A DNA stretch of 64,000 nt from Pycnococcus provasolii (GCA_938743325.2 OW568883.1:1-64000); one strand, 5' to 3'. Numbered from the stretch's first letter, positions 1 through 9,494 are shown. Numbers and translations are program-made. Notes: generated by a model from the letters alone, not told the origin.

Positions 1-125
1 TCAATATGTATGTAGTGGTATGTATACAACAACAACTGTAACATCGAAATCCTGTATCTGAACGAAGGGAAGGAAGTCTAACGCTTTCGGACTCGCAGGA
101 CACGGGCAAAGGGAACGGCGGCGGC

Positions 126-299
126 CTAACCCTAACCCTAACCCTAACCCTAACCCTAACCCTAACCCTAACCCTAACCCTAACCCTAACCCTAACCCTA
201 ACCCTAACCCTAACCCTAACCCTAACCCTAACCCTAACCCTAACCCTAACCCTAACCCTAACCCTAACCCTAACCCTAACCCTAACTAACCCTAACCCT
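126..299. repeat. Telomeric CCCTAA array
   Basis: About 27 near-perfect tandem copies of CCCTAA (complement TTAGGG), with one short unit near 286. The C-rich strand reads left to right, the orientation expected at a left chromosome end. About 125 bases of ordinary non-repeat sequence (1-125) precede it, in which I see nothing, so the array is either slightly internal or the assembly carries a small extension. Confidence 0.9.
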
Positions 300-440
300 A
301 ACCCTAACTAACCCTAACCCTGTAACCCTAATTGTAACCCTAATTGTAACCCTAATTGTAACCCTAACCCTAACCCTAATTGTAACCCTAATTGTAACCC
401 TAATTGTAACCCTAATTGTAACCCTAATTGTAACCCTATT
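300..440. repeat. Degenerate telomeric repeat with TAATTG variants
   Basis: The pure array gives way to a second tandem pattern built on the unit CCCTAATTGTAA, about ten copies, mixed with ordinary CCCTAA units. The order, pure repeat outside and variant repeat inside, is what a decaying proximal telomere looks like. Any open frames here are products of the repeat and are not genes. Confidence 0.85.
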
Positions 441-831
441 TGCCAGGCTGGCAGTTTGACCCACATGTTGAAAAAAAAATTTCGCCTCCGGTATGCGGAC
501 GACCGTCGGCCAGCGTCGTGCAGAACGAAGCCAATAACAACAGCCATTTTTTTCACCCGCCGTTTCCGGCGATATCTTGTCATATCACCAAGTAGCGCGG
601 TAATGTTATGTTGTTAAAAGTTATGGCCGCAAGGCTCCCGAAGATTTTAGGTGATACTTTGTAGGGTCCGCCAGGGTAACGGCCGCCTCCCTCTGTGTGA
701 TTTTTCCCGGATGCGGTGATTCGTGACTCGTGGCTCGTGACCCCGCAGCGATATCTTTCCGGCGACATCTTGCCAAATGACCTTGTGTGCTCATTGAAAG
801 CGCAAGAAGATTTTTCGTCTCATAACTATCT
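441..831. other. Gene-free subtelomeric spacer
   Basis: No convincing coding frame or RNA gene. The two short related phrases CGATATCTT near 570 and 750 suggest an old local duplication. Confidence 0.5.
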
Positions 832-948
832 ATATGTATTCTTAGGGCGCTAAGAATACATATCCCCGAATCGACTCCCCTTTTTCGGAAAGTTCGGGGA
901 TATGTATTCTTAGGGCGCTAAGAATACATATCCCCGAATCGACTCCCC
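832..948. repeat. Doubled palindromic repeat
   Basis: A unit of about 50 bp is present twice in direct orientation (about 833-880 and 899-948). Each copy carries an inverted repeat. The second copy is perfect at 896-935: arm GGGGATATGTATTCTTAG, 4-base loop GGCG, and the reverse complement of the arm. The first has 14-bp arms (832-863). Both are followed by CGAATCGACTCCCC. The neighbouring minus-strand ORF ends inside the second palindrome. This could be a small foldback element or a transposon terminus. Confidence 0.8.
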
Positions 949-2892
949 CTGCCTTGCGCGCACGTACTCGTCACGCATCTGCTCTCTCAGCTGGTACGTC
1001 TCCACAGAAACGCACATGTTCACCTGTAGTCCTGACTGCCACGCGGCGTGAACACCTCGTCCGCACACGCCCGGTCCTTCAACCAAGCTCACCACTGCAC
1101 GTACGCCATGCGCACGCACCGCTGCCAATTCCTTCACTATTGGTTGGCTCTGCGCTGGCTTCTCTCCTCGCGTGAGGAATGATTCAGGTAACGGCTGCGC
1201 GTTGACTCGGGAGTCCGCTGCGGCCGCCGTGCTGATCATAGGCTCGTCGTGCCCACCTGACACGCACACGCTAGCCGTCTTCCTACCTTGCGTGCCACCC
1301 TGGTGACCTTGCAAGTCGGCGTCAGCTAACGCCGCGGCAACGGCTGCCGCCACCGCCGCTTCTTCATCCCTTTCAGCCAATGCGGCTGCCACAGCCGCAT
1401 CGATACGCTGCTTGCGTCCCTCTTCCGCGGACGCCGTGGCGGCAATGCCAGGCTTGCTTACGACCGGGACAACCTTGCCCTCGGTGTCGAGCATGAGCCC
1501 TCCTGACATAGCTTTGTCCTTGGGAGTGTTACACATGTAACATTGAGTCTTTGACGCGAAATTCGCTCGGTTGCCTTTGGCTCGGCACCCTATGACTCCA
1601 CATTCCCAATCACCTGGCCTTGGCACTTGACCCGTGGGCTGAGCACCTCCCCCTACGCGCCCCGTGGCTGCGTTCGGGTTCCACCTCCCACCTCCGACTG
1701 GTGCGGCCACCGCAGCCGTGTCAATTTCTGCCACTGCCGCTACCCTGTTCCGCCGCGTAGTCTGTGACATGGCGTGCACTTGCTTGTGGACGGAACAATT
1801 ACCATTGGTGTGCTTGCCCTCTGGATGGAGTTCGCACGTTGCGTTTTCCCACGCCGTGTCGCCAAACTTTGGTTTCACGAGCGACTGGAGTTGTTTCACC
1901 AATTGGTATGGCGTGATGTTCACCTCCTCGCGACGAGCGCCACCTACGGCAGCTTCACTTCGGTTGAGCCTGTTCCACTTGATCTGGGCCTGCTTGGAGA
2001 TGGCCCTTATTAACCCAATGGCTATGCCCTGTCGCGTTGTGAGCCGGCGCGTACGTGTCGCCATGGCAAACAGCTCAGGGTGTTCACCTTCCGCCTTAAC
2101 TCGCCGCGCATTCTCTGTGAGCAAGTCCTGCACCTCCTCTGGTTGGAGTGTTACGTCGGACATGTCTGAATGCGCCTCGTCGTGTGTCGAGACGGCCTCC
2201 ATCCCTTCGGAGCTCTTCACCCACTCCCGGAGGTACTGGTGAAGCTCTGAATGCTTAGTGTACGCGTCTACCACGACACGCTGGAGTTGCTCCATGTTGT
2301 ACTCCGGCGCGACGCGTTCGACCTCCTGCTCCATCAACTTGGCCATGTGTTCAGGGCGGTCCTTCTTCCCACTCACCTTAATCGTGTGAAGTTGGGAACT
2401 CTCTAACTTGTTACGCTTAGTAACAAATTCTTTACGTACGGCGTCGTCCCATTTAGTGAACAGCTCCGCAGCCGCTTTCGCCACTGCCTGCCTCTCGCTT
2501 CCCGTCTCGGCATCCTTGCTGGCGGCAAGCGCCTTCTTGAGCCAATCGGCGTCGTGCTGCGTGTCCTGCAGTAGTGTCCACGCCGGCGTGCCTTGAGCCG
2601 TGTTCGCCACCAAGAACGTCAACACCGTTTGGTAATTGGCGTTATGCAACTTCGGTTGATACAACTGTTGGAAGTTGGCCAACCACCTCGCCGCCTCCTC
2701 CGATGTCTCGGATCCCGTGAGCGGACTCAGGTGCGACGACCTGCTACCGCTCGCGTTTGCATCTCCACCGTCGCTCATCGCTGTCGGCTCTTCGGTACCC
2801 TCGCCGTCTACGCTTGGTGCCTCGTCAGTGACGTCGCGTCCCTCTTGCTCGTTGGAGATCTGTCTTTGACGACGTTGTGATCTCGTGAGCAT
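910..2892 (-). CDS. Retroelement gag-like protein with RanBP2 zinc finger (partial element)
   Basis: An ATG-started 660-residue frame. Residues about 360-375 contain CELHPEGKHTNGNC, resembling the Cys/His knuckle-like motif (C-x2-H-x4-H-x5-C) seen in some LTR-retrotransposon gag proteins. Residues about 425-458 match a RanBP2-type finger (W-x-C-x4-C, Asn, C-x2-C: GDWECGVIGC, then QCYMC). Alanine/glutamate-rich linkers follow. The last about 55 residues (VVSLVEGPG, then a VSVET segment) faintly resemble the SAM-binding start of a cytosine methyltransferase, then the frame stops in a palindrome. No reverse transcriptase, integrase or LTR is visible, so I infer the remnant of a retroelement truncated at the chromosome end. 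A host protein is possible. Confidence 0.55.
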   Translation of the reverse strand: MLTRSQRRQRQISNEQEGRDVTDEAPSVDGEGTEEPTAMSDGGDANASGSRSSHLSPLTGSETSEEAARWLANFQQLYQPKLHNANYQTVLTFLVANTAQGTPAWTLLQDTQHDADWLKKALAASKDAETGSERQAVAKAAAELFTKWDDAVRKEFVTKRNKLESSQLHTIKVSGKKDRPEHMAKLMEQEVERVAPEYNMEQLQRVVVDAYTKHSELHQYLREWVKSSEGMEAVSTHDEAHSDMSDVTLQPEEVQDLLTENARRVKAEGEHPELFAMATRTRRLTTRQGIAIGLIRAISKQAQIKWNRLNRSEAAVGGARREEVNITPYQLVKQLQSLVKPKFGDTAWENATCELHPEGKHTNGNCSVHKQVHAMSQTTRRNRVAAVAEIDTAAVAAPVGGGRWNPNAATGRVGGGAQPTGQVPRPGDWECGVIGCRAKGNRANFASKTQCYMCNTPKDKAMSGGLMLDTEGKVVPVVSKPGIAATASAEEGRKQRIDAAVAAALAERDEEAAVAAAVAAALADADLQGHQGGTQGRKTASVCVSGGHDEPMISTAAAADSRVNAQPLPESFLTRGEKPAQSQPIVKELAAVRAHGVRAVVSLVEGPGVCGRGVHAAWQSGLQVNMCVSVETYQLREQMRDEYVRARQGESIRGYVFLAP

Positions 2893-3499
2893 GCACTGGG
2901 ATCCTCCGAGTGTGGGCCGTGATCCTCGCCTGGCGCTGACCTACTATGCGTAAGCCGCAGCCTTAGGCCGTGGGGAACCTACTTTCTGCCTCCCCAACTG
3001 GTGATCTCACACGTGGATCTGAGGATCCCGGGGCCACCTGTCAGTTCCTTTTTGGAAACCAACTCGGCCCGCTCCCTGTCAGGTTTAGGGTTAGGGTTGC
3101 GTTCGTAACCCTAACAGAAACCCTAATCAGAGACCCTAACGGTAACCCTAGTAGCAACCCTAGTCAGAAACCCTGGTCAGAACCTTACTCAGTTGTCGGG
3201 ACCCCTTCCCTGTAGGTCTTATGCTCAGGACCAACTGTGGATCCCCTCGTTACAAGCAAACGACAAAGGGTTTTCCACCCTTTTCTCAGTTCGGGTTTTG
3301 GAACGAGACAAGTGTCTTCAAGTTCGGGTTTTGGATTTATTCTAACGAGTTGCCTTCTCGGGTTTTATAGTGGAGGAGGCTTTGATAAAAGCCCCCGAGC
3401 CCGTTTTTTAACGAGGTTGGTTCGCCCACTTCCTCAGGGACCCCAACTAATTTATACACTAATTTATACGCGCGTGCGCGCCAACTGCTGACTGCTGTC
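2893..3499. other. Spacer with scattered telomere-like motifs
   Basis: No gene seen. From about 3083 to 3180 there are about eight imperfect TTAGGG/CCCTAA-like units separated by 5-7 bp in both orientations (GGGTTAGGG, then AACCCTAAC and AACCCTAAT). Around 3290-3340 the phrase TTCGGGTTTTGGA is repeated. It looks like decayed subtelomeric sequence upstream of the gag-like ORF. Confidence 0.6.
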
Positions 3500-3517
3500 G
3501 TTGTGGTCGTGTGGGAT

Positions 3518-3549
<32 letters not shown>

Positions 3550-3624
3550 GATCGTTGTCCCTTTGGGATTCCTCTCCTGCTGCTGCTGCTGCTGCTGCTG
3601 CGATCGTGGTCCCTTTGGGATTCC

Positions 3625-3680
<56 letters not shown>

Positions 3681-3703
3681 GATCGCGGTCCCTTTGGGAT
3701 TCC

Positions 3704-3735
<32 letters not shown>

Positions 3736-3759
3736 GATCGTGGTCCCTTTGGGATCCTC

Positions 3760-3790
<31 letters not shown>

Positions 3791-3905
3791 GATCGTTGTC
3801 CCTTTGGGATCCTCCTCCTGTGCTGCTGCTGCTGCGATCGTTGTCCCTTTGGGATTCCTCTCCTGCTGCTGCTGCTGCTGCGATCGTGGTCCCTTTGGGA
3901 TCCTC

Positions 3906-3936
<31 letters not shown>

Positions 3937-4095
3937 GATCGTTGTCCCTTTGGGATTCCTCTCCTGCTGCTGCTGCTGCTGCTGCGATCGTTGTCCCTTT
4001 GGGATTCCTCTCCTGCTGCTGCTGCTGCGGTCGTGGTCCGGTCCCTTTGGGATCCTCCTCCTCTCCTGTTGCTGCTGCGGTCGTTGTCCGCGTTT
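3500..4095. repeat. (CTG)n compound minisatellite
   Basis: About 11 copies of a compound unit: a run of 5-17 CTG triplets, then CGATCG(T/C)(T/G)GTCCCTTTGGGAT and a short CCTC(T)CCTG tail. The longest CTG run lies at about 3629-3680. The linker contains two small palindromes, CGATCG and TCCCTTTGGGA. Long open frames exist in all three forward frames and one reverse frame, which follows from the triplet repeat; I do not call a gene here. Confidence 0.9.
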
Positions 4096-4509
4096 TTGTG
4101 TAAATGAAATATGTCACTAACTCACGTCACCCACTCCACGTAATCCTAACACACACACACAATCTCCCTCCACACCAGCGCCACCACCACCACCCCAGGC
4201 GAGCCCACGAGGCTCGACCAGGCGACAACGGACAACCCTAGTTGTTTTACCACCCTAACTCCACAAGGCCGGAGCCAAGTTACACTTAAAACTCTCTCTC
4301 TCTCTCTCTTCACCGGTCAACAAGCGTACGCCACTCGTGCGTACACAAAAACGCGTTGACAATGGCAGCAGGGAAACCCATACAACCACAGCCCACCACA
4401 CACAACCGTGGGGCCACCTTGCAATAGGCAACCTCCACACGGGGCCGCCTTGCAACGGGCAACCTCCACTCGGGGCACCTCACCTGTCCACATCACGTGA
4501 CCTTGCAAG

Positions 4510-4573
4510 TCCCCATGAACAGCGGACAAAAATGACATTAATGTCATTTTTGTCCGCACTTCACGGGGACCAA
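4510..4573. repeat. Perfect 36-bp palindrome inside a longer hairpin
   Basis: Bases 4522-4557 form a perfect palindrome with no loop; the left half is GCGGACAAAAATGACATT. It lies within an imperfect longer inverted repeat, GTCCCCATGAAC on the left and TTCACGGGGAC on the right, giving a possible hairpin of about 64 bp. It could be a MITE-like foldback, or a replication or recombination relic. Confidence 0.85.
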
Positions 4574-4602
4574 GAAAATCCACATTAATGTGGATTTTCT
4601 TG
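4571..4602. repeat. Perfect 32-bp palindrome
   Basis: The left half is CAAGAAAATCCACATT and the right half is its exact reverse complement, with no loop. It starts where the previous hairpin ends and shares the same centre, CATTAATG, suggesting both arose by the same mechanism. Confidence 0.85.
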
Positions 4603-4961
4603 CTGATACGTCATCCTGATAACGTATCCCCGAATCATCCACACTCACCCATATTTATCCTGAGGGGGCCCAAACCCTCACCAACTCTAGAAGGTTGGAG
4701 GCACTTATTCCACACACACACCACTCACCACCGCACCACTGCGCCACCACACCGCCATGCCGCGCGACATCATCACGACCAGGCTTCGTTTCGACCCTTT
4801 CCTCCGACATCGTTAAGTAGTCTAGCTAGGAAGGTAGGTGTTCTCTTCCCGTCACGCCATCGTGGCGGCAGCGTCGTGTGCGCGGCTGTTGCTGCAGTCC
4901 AACCTTAGACACAGCTATTTGTGTGTATTTGTGAAGATGAAACGTTAGAAAAAGTGCTCAA

Positions 4962-6053
4962 TTACACATCCTTTGTTGACAAGTGGGACAAGTCAGTCTC
5001 GTGCATGGGGTACGAACCAAGCACGCGCATGTACGGTGCGATTTCTCCTAGGTGGCGCAGCGCGTTCTGAACCGTCGCGTCGTTCGTGCCTCCCACAAAG
5101 TCGCAGTAAAAGACGAAGTTAAAGCGCTTCAGCTTTTGCACACTTCCCGCCTCGTCAGTTACGATAGGCGCATCGCGCATCGGGCGCGACTCAAGCTTTG
5201 TCAGGTTGATGTCGCGCAACGCAAACACGCTCAGTGCCTTGAAGAGCACCCCGGGACCCTCCTTTAGCGTGAAGACGATAGACGTCTTGTACTGCCGTTG
5301 GCTGCCATCGTCGTCTTTAATAGGAACAGGCTCCCGCGCGAGAGCGACAAAGCGAGTGACGTTCAGCTTGTCGTCCTGAATTCCCTCGTCGAGAATCTCC
5401 ATATCATACAGCTCCGCCGCGCGCCTGCTGGCAATCGCGGCATATCCCTTGATGTCTTCCTGCGCGATGCGCTTCGCGCTGTCCGCCGTGTCGTCCGTCG
5501 CCTGGTGCACGACACCACGCGAGTTGGGGTAGTGCGTGTTCAGATAGTTTTCGCACTGCGCGAGAGCCTGTGGATGGCTCTGCACGCAAACGATTTCCTC
5601 CTTTTTGGTTCCAGGCAGCGCCATGATGCAGTGGTTGATGGGAAGGCCCACCTCGCCGACGATGTGCAAACGATACTTCAGCAGAAGGTCGTAGTTGCGG
5701 TGGATCGACCCGCCGAGTGAGTTTTCAATCGGAAGCACGGCACGATCTGCCCTCCACTCCGTTACCGCGAGAAAAGCGTGCTCGAACTGTGAGCAAGGCA
5801 CTGGCTCACATTCGTCGTACGCGAGCATGCACGCCTGCTCGCTGTAAGCGCCAGGCGCACCTTGATATGCGACGCGCAGCTCGTTCGACCCCACGAGTCC
5901 AAGGCCCGCCGCATCCGCCTGTGCGACAACGGTGCGTGAAGGTGAGTAGCGCGGCGCTGTCCGTGCTCGCGCTGGACGGGCGCACGGTATCGTCCTGTGC
6001 GCCGCCGCCGCCGCCGCCGCCGGTGACGCGTGGTCGGTTGGAACGCGGAGCAT
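4962..6053 (-). CDS. Prephenate/arogenate dehydratase
   Basis: The enzyme decarboxylates and dehydrates prephenate or arogenate in phenylalanine synthesis, in plants in the plastid. The 363-residue protein starts at the ATG at 6053. A roughly 60-residue Ala/Arg/Ser-rich N-terminus looks like a plastid transit peptide. The catalytic domain begins at VAYQGAPGAYSEQA and contains the family motif NVTRF. A C-terminal ACT regulatory domain follows (KTSIVFTLKEGPGVLFKAL, then ESRP), the usual phenylalanine-sensing module. Lengths and domain order fit plant arogenate dehydratases. Which substrate is preferred cannot be read from the sequence by eye. It is divergent from the Gemin5-like gene. Confidence 0.93.
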   Translation of the reverse strand: MLRVPTDHASPAAAAAAAHRTIPCARPARARTAPRYSPSRTVVAQADAAGLGLVGSNELRVAYQGAPGAYSEQACMLAYDECEPVPCSQFEHAFLAVTEWRADRAVLPIENSLGGSIHRNYDLLLKYRLHIVGEVGLPINHCIMALPGTKKEEIVCVQSHPQALAQCENYLNTHYPNSRGVVHQATDDTADSAKRIAQEDIKGYAAIASRRAAELYDMEILDEGIQDDKLNVTRFVALAREPVPIKDDDGSQRQYKTSIVFTLKEGPGVLFKALSVFALRDINLTKLESRPMRDAPIVTDEAGSVQKLKRFNFVFYCDFVGGTNDATVQNALRHLGEIAPYMRVLGSYPMHETDLSHLSTKDV

Positions 6054-6317
6054 GCCGGGTATGGTATGAGAAGGGGAGAAGAGGGGCAAGAAAAGAAACC
6101 CCGTCAGGCCTTGGGTCCCCTGATCCGAGAGGAGAGGAGAGGAGAGGGCAGGCTCCCCCCATCCCCATCCGGGTCACCGATCTCGCACTCCATGCTCCGC
6201 CTCGACCCTTCGCATACATAACCCCCAAACGATGCCCCCTCTCCCCCCCCTCTCCCCCCCCCTCAGCCACTCTCTCAGCCGCCAAGAACGAACGCCACTA
6301 GAACCAACCGTGACGGC
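6054..6317. promoter_or_regulatory. Divergent promoter interval
   Basis: A 264-bp spacer between two head-to-head genes. It contains GA-rich direct repeats (GAGAGGAGAGG near 6130) and a long pyrimidine tract (6236-6265) just upstream of the forward start codon. No TATA box is evident. Confidence 0.45.
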
Positions 6318-9300
6318 ATGTCGCGCGCGCATACCACGCGCTGGATCGCCGCGCCGCCGTCCGCGTCGTGGTACCTGCCGAACGCAGCGCACATGGCCAA
6401 GGACTGCGACGAACGTGGAACCTTCGCAGTGGCTATGGCGACGCGAAACGGCGTCGCGGTGGGCACGGCGAGCGACGCCGACGTCGTCTTCCGTGACGTG
6501 CTCAGCACCGACGGAAAGCCAACCGCAGTTTCGTTTGCAGGCGGCAAGCTGCTGTTTGCTGCCGCCGGCGCGACCGTGCGAGCTTGGGAAAGGATGGACG
6601 ACGCTTCGTGGCGCGTGTGTACGCACACCTTCAAATGCGCGCAGACGTGCGTGGCGGCTGAGCACGGCGACGGCGACGACATCAAAGTCTCCACCGCCTC
6701 ATCCGTCGACGGACTTGTGACAATGCTCAAGTACTCAAGGCAGGGGAACGGAAGCCTCGTCCAGCAGCACCAAACGCAGCTGAAAGACAAACAGGCTGTA
6801 TCCATGACATACGTCGGCGAGTATCTGTGCATCTCATCTGCAAGCGGTGGGATGACGTGGCTTTCAAGAAACGACCTTAGCGTCGTGCGTGAGAGCGACT
6901 TTGACCTTGGCGACGACGAAGTCTGCTCAATGGACGCAACCACCGCAGACACGACGACCCACTACGTCGCCGTAGGCACAAAGGCTGGTGCCATTCGCAT
7001 CGCGCGGTTTCGCCGAACAATGGACCACGAACTCGTACACGAACACGAAGTGTGCGTCACGCCGCCAACGCCCGTGCAAGGATCCCCGCCATCGGCAAAG
7101 CGCGAGCGCGGATTTCTTGCAGTCCACTTTCTCACACCGTCGACGCTGGTTTCAGGTGGATGTGGCGGGGATATTCTTTTCTGGTCAGTTGAGAGAAGCG
7201 AAGCAACGGGAGAAGTGTCCGCAAGAGTCGTCGCACGCACCGCGAGCGCACATCAGCGCACCGTTTTCACCATAAACTCGGACAGAGAAGGATCGCGCAT
7301 TTTGACGACGTCGATGGATCGCGTGACCTCACTCTGGACACCAGCTCCAATCGATGAGAACGACAACGATGGCATCAGCATCGACAACGACAACAAGAAC
7401 AATAGGAATGATGGCATAGATGATGACTTGAGCTGCAGTAGCGCAGTTACGGCGGCGGACAAAAGCAGAAGCGCAAAGAAGAAGCCGAATGCCAAGCAAT
7501 TCCCTCCCGCCCTTCGGCTCATCGATCGTTCGCATGCGCTTGGTGGGTATCCGTACACCCTCGCAAGTCACGCACGTGGCGATGTCAGCTACACGCTCGC
7601 GGCGTGTGGGGACAACAGCATGCGCGTCTGGAGGCGCGTGGACAATCGCATGCAATTGCGGCACATGGTCTGGCGTGGAGTGAATGATCGGTGCCTTTGC
7701 GCGACGTGGCACCCGCGCGATGATGCAGATAGTGCATCCGCTGTTTTTGCCACTGCGTCAGGCTCGCTTGGCATTGTTGCCCTGCCACTAGATGCTGCGC
7801 GCACCGCGGCGGGCGAGCCTCTATTTGCAAGCACTTCGCTTGGCGCCGGGGCGTCTTCGCTAGCCTGGAGCCAGCACAATGCCATGGTCTCGTCGCCGAC
7901 GGTGACTGCGATAGGGGTAGACGGCACGTGCGTCTCGTGGGAGGTGGATGCGGCTGCGTGTGAGTCTGCCGCCACGGCCGCGGCTTTGGCGACACGTAAG
8001 TCCAAGGTACCTTGGACATCAAACTCTTCGCTGATTGCGCCAAGTCGAGCGTATTCTCTCGTGCTTCCCACCCTTGCGGACGAGGGAACGAGGAGATTGT
8101 GGGTGACATGCGCTTGTCACATGGACGCTCTTGCCCTTGGCGCCGTTGACGGCACCGTCGCTATCGTCGTTCCAACCTGCACGGACGTGAGATGGCGTGC
8201 TACTTTATTGCTTCCGAAAGCGCACGCGAAGCGCGTCAACCGTGTCGCCTGGTCACCGGGCTGTGGCACGATGCTTGCATCTGCATCCGACGACGGCACT
8301 GTCCGAATTTGGCGTGCACCGCATCCCGATGATACCACGGAAGGTGGATGTGTGGATCAGTTGCCACTTACGACGCTGCGTGCGCACACTGACGCCGTGT
8401 TGGACATTGCATGGACAGCCGCGCCGGACGCCGGCGATGGCAGCGGTGCTTTGTTGCTTGCGACTTGTTCAGCGGACCATACCGCTGTCGTGTGGTCGAT
8501 ACGTATCACCGCGCAGACTTGCGAATCTGTACCACTCAGCGTTGTGCGAGGTCATGCAGGACGCGTGCTTTGTGCCTGCTTCGACGCCGCGGACACAAGC
8601 TTGCTACTAACGGGGTCGGAGGATCAGACGCTGCGTGTTTGGCGTTGGCAAGACGACGAGTATCGAGGCGCGAGCACAGCTCTTGATTGCAAGGCACGTG
8701 CACGTGCGGAGCGGAAGCAAGCACGCGAGTCTAAGGAGACAACCGCACCCGCACCCGCACCCGCACCCGCACCCGCACCTGCGCCAACGTCCACGACTAC
8801 GCGTGATTGCCAAGATGCCAAAACGTTCTCGTGCCGTGACGTTGATGACGAAGCCCGTGCGTTGGATCGCATTCGTGCACTTCTCGTCGATCAGGACGTT
8901 GCACCCGCCCTACCAAGTGGATGCTCGTTTGAAGATGATGGTAGCACCAGCATCGTGACCAACGAGGTGCGCAGCGCGCGCGCCTTGGCTCGATCGCAGA
9001 TTGCATTTGGAAAGCTCGACGACGCGCTGGAGACACTGATCAACGCGCCACTCGGTGCGCTCAATGCGGACTTCGTCAACGCGGTTGTTCCCATGGGTGG
9101 GGTTGCTCTTTGGGAGCGACTTACGCGCCTTTTGGCGAAACAGTGTGCACTTCTCGGAAGTCCATATGCCGCTGCTATGCACTTCTTGTCATTGGGCGAC
9201 GCCGCTGCGGCTGTAGCTGCACTCGATAAGGCTGGTCGCACTGATGCGGCGGCAGACGTCGCCGAGGCGCGGCTGCTCCGGATGGATCCAACACGCACGC

Positions 9301-9494
9301 GCGTCACTCAGCGTGCGGCGGAGGCTGCTCAGGCGTCGGGTCGTCCCGTCGCGGCCGCGGCGAGATGGGTTGCCGCTTCGTGCAACGTAAAAGCCTGCAA
9401 GTCGCTCGGGATACAAGGCGGCGACGATGAAGAGGACGAGGAGAGTGCGCGGCAAAGCCTGCTTGAGTACGTTGCCGCTCGCTCGCTCTCGTAA
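6318..9494 (+). CDS. Gemin5-like WD40 protein
   Basis: In animals Gemin5 binds snRNAs for the SMN complex and also regulates translation. This protein has 1058 residues. About residues 1-800 are WD40 repeats, clearest late on (VNRVAWSPG, LASASDDGTVRIW, LLTGSEDQTLRVW), enough for two propellers. A Pro-Ala repeat linker (about 810-825) is encoded by a GCACCC microsatellite at 8745-8780. The C-terminal part, about 900-1030, has HFLSLGDAAAAVAAL and a following Ala-rich helical array matching the Gemin5 TPR-like dimerisation region. Human Gemin5 is about 1500 residues, so the far C-terminal RNA-binding part is absent. The start ATG is preceded by in-frame stops. A different WD40-TPR scaffold is possible. 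Confidence 0.75.
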   Translation: MSRAHTTRWIAAPPSASWYLPNAAHMAKDCDERGTFAVAMATRNGVAVGTASDADVVFRDVLSTDGKPTAVSFAGGKLLFAAAGATVRAWERMDDASWRVCTHTFKCAQTCVAAEHGDGDDIKVSTASSVDGLVTMLKYSRQGNGSLVQQHQTQLKDKQAVSMTYVGEYLCISSASGGMTWLSRNDLSVVRESDFDLGDDEVCSMDATTADTTTHYVAVGTKAGAIRIARFRRTMDHELVHEHEVCVTPPTPVQGSPPSAKRERGFLAVHFLTPSTLVSGGCGGDILFWSVERSEATGEVSARVVARTASAHQRTVFTINSDREGSRILTTSMDRVTSLWTPAPIDENDNDGISIDNDNKNNRNDGIDDDLSCSSAVTAADKSRSAKKKPNAKQFPPALRLIDRSHALGGYPYTLASHARGDVSYTLAACGDNSMRVWRRVDNRMQLRHMVWRGVNDRCLCATWHPRDDADSASAVFATASGSLGIVALPLDAARTAAGEPLFASTSLGAGASSLAWSQHNAMVSSPTVTAIGVDGTCVSWEVDAAACESAATAAALATRKSKVPWTSNSSLIAPSRAYSLVLPTLADEGTRRLWVTCACHMDALALGAVDGTVAIVVPTCTDVRWRATLLLPKAHAKRVNRVAWSPGCGTMLASASDDGTVRIWRAPHPDDTTEGGCVDQLPLTTLRAHTDAVLDIAWTAAPDAGDGSGALLLATCSADHTAVVWSIRITAQTCESVPLSVVRGHAGRVLCACFDAADTSLLLTGSEDQTLRVWRWQDDEYRGASTALDCKARARAERKQARESKETTAPAPAPAPAPAPAPTSTTTRDCQDAKTFSCRDVDDEARALDRIRALLVDQDVAPALPSGCSFEDDGSTSIVTNEVRSARALARSQIAFGKLDDALETLINAPLGALNADFVNAVVPMGGVALWERLTRLLAKQCALLGSPYAAAMHFLSLGDAAAAVAALDKAGRTDAAADVAEARLLRMDPTRTRVTQRAAEAAQASGRPVAAAARWVAASCNVKACKSLGIQGGDDEEDEESARQSLLEYVAARSLS

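Larger units (their letters stand above)
4096..4961. other. Gene-free region with microsatellites and palindromes
   Basis: No gene recognised. It holds CA- and CT-rich microsatellites (4148-4160, 4291-4310), a roughly 30-bp phrase repeated around 4425-4475 (GCAACCTCCAC with CGGGGC), and the two palindromes listed separately. The phrase GTATCCCCGAATC at about 4623 recalls the repeat at 860-870. Confidence 0.6.

Noticed and set aside
3464-4120. Four open frames of about 200 codons made of Leu, Cys, Ala or Gln runs
   Set aside because: They are all translations of the same (CTG)n minisatellite; no unique domain and no preferred frame.
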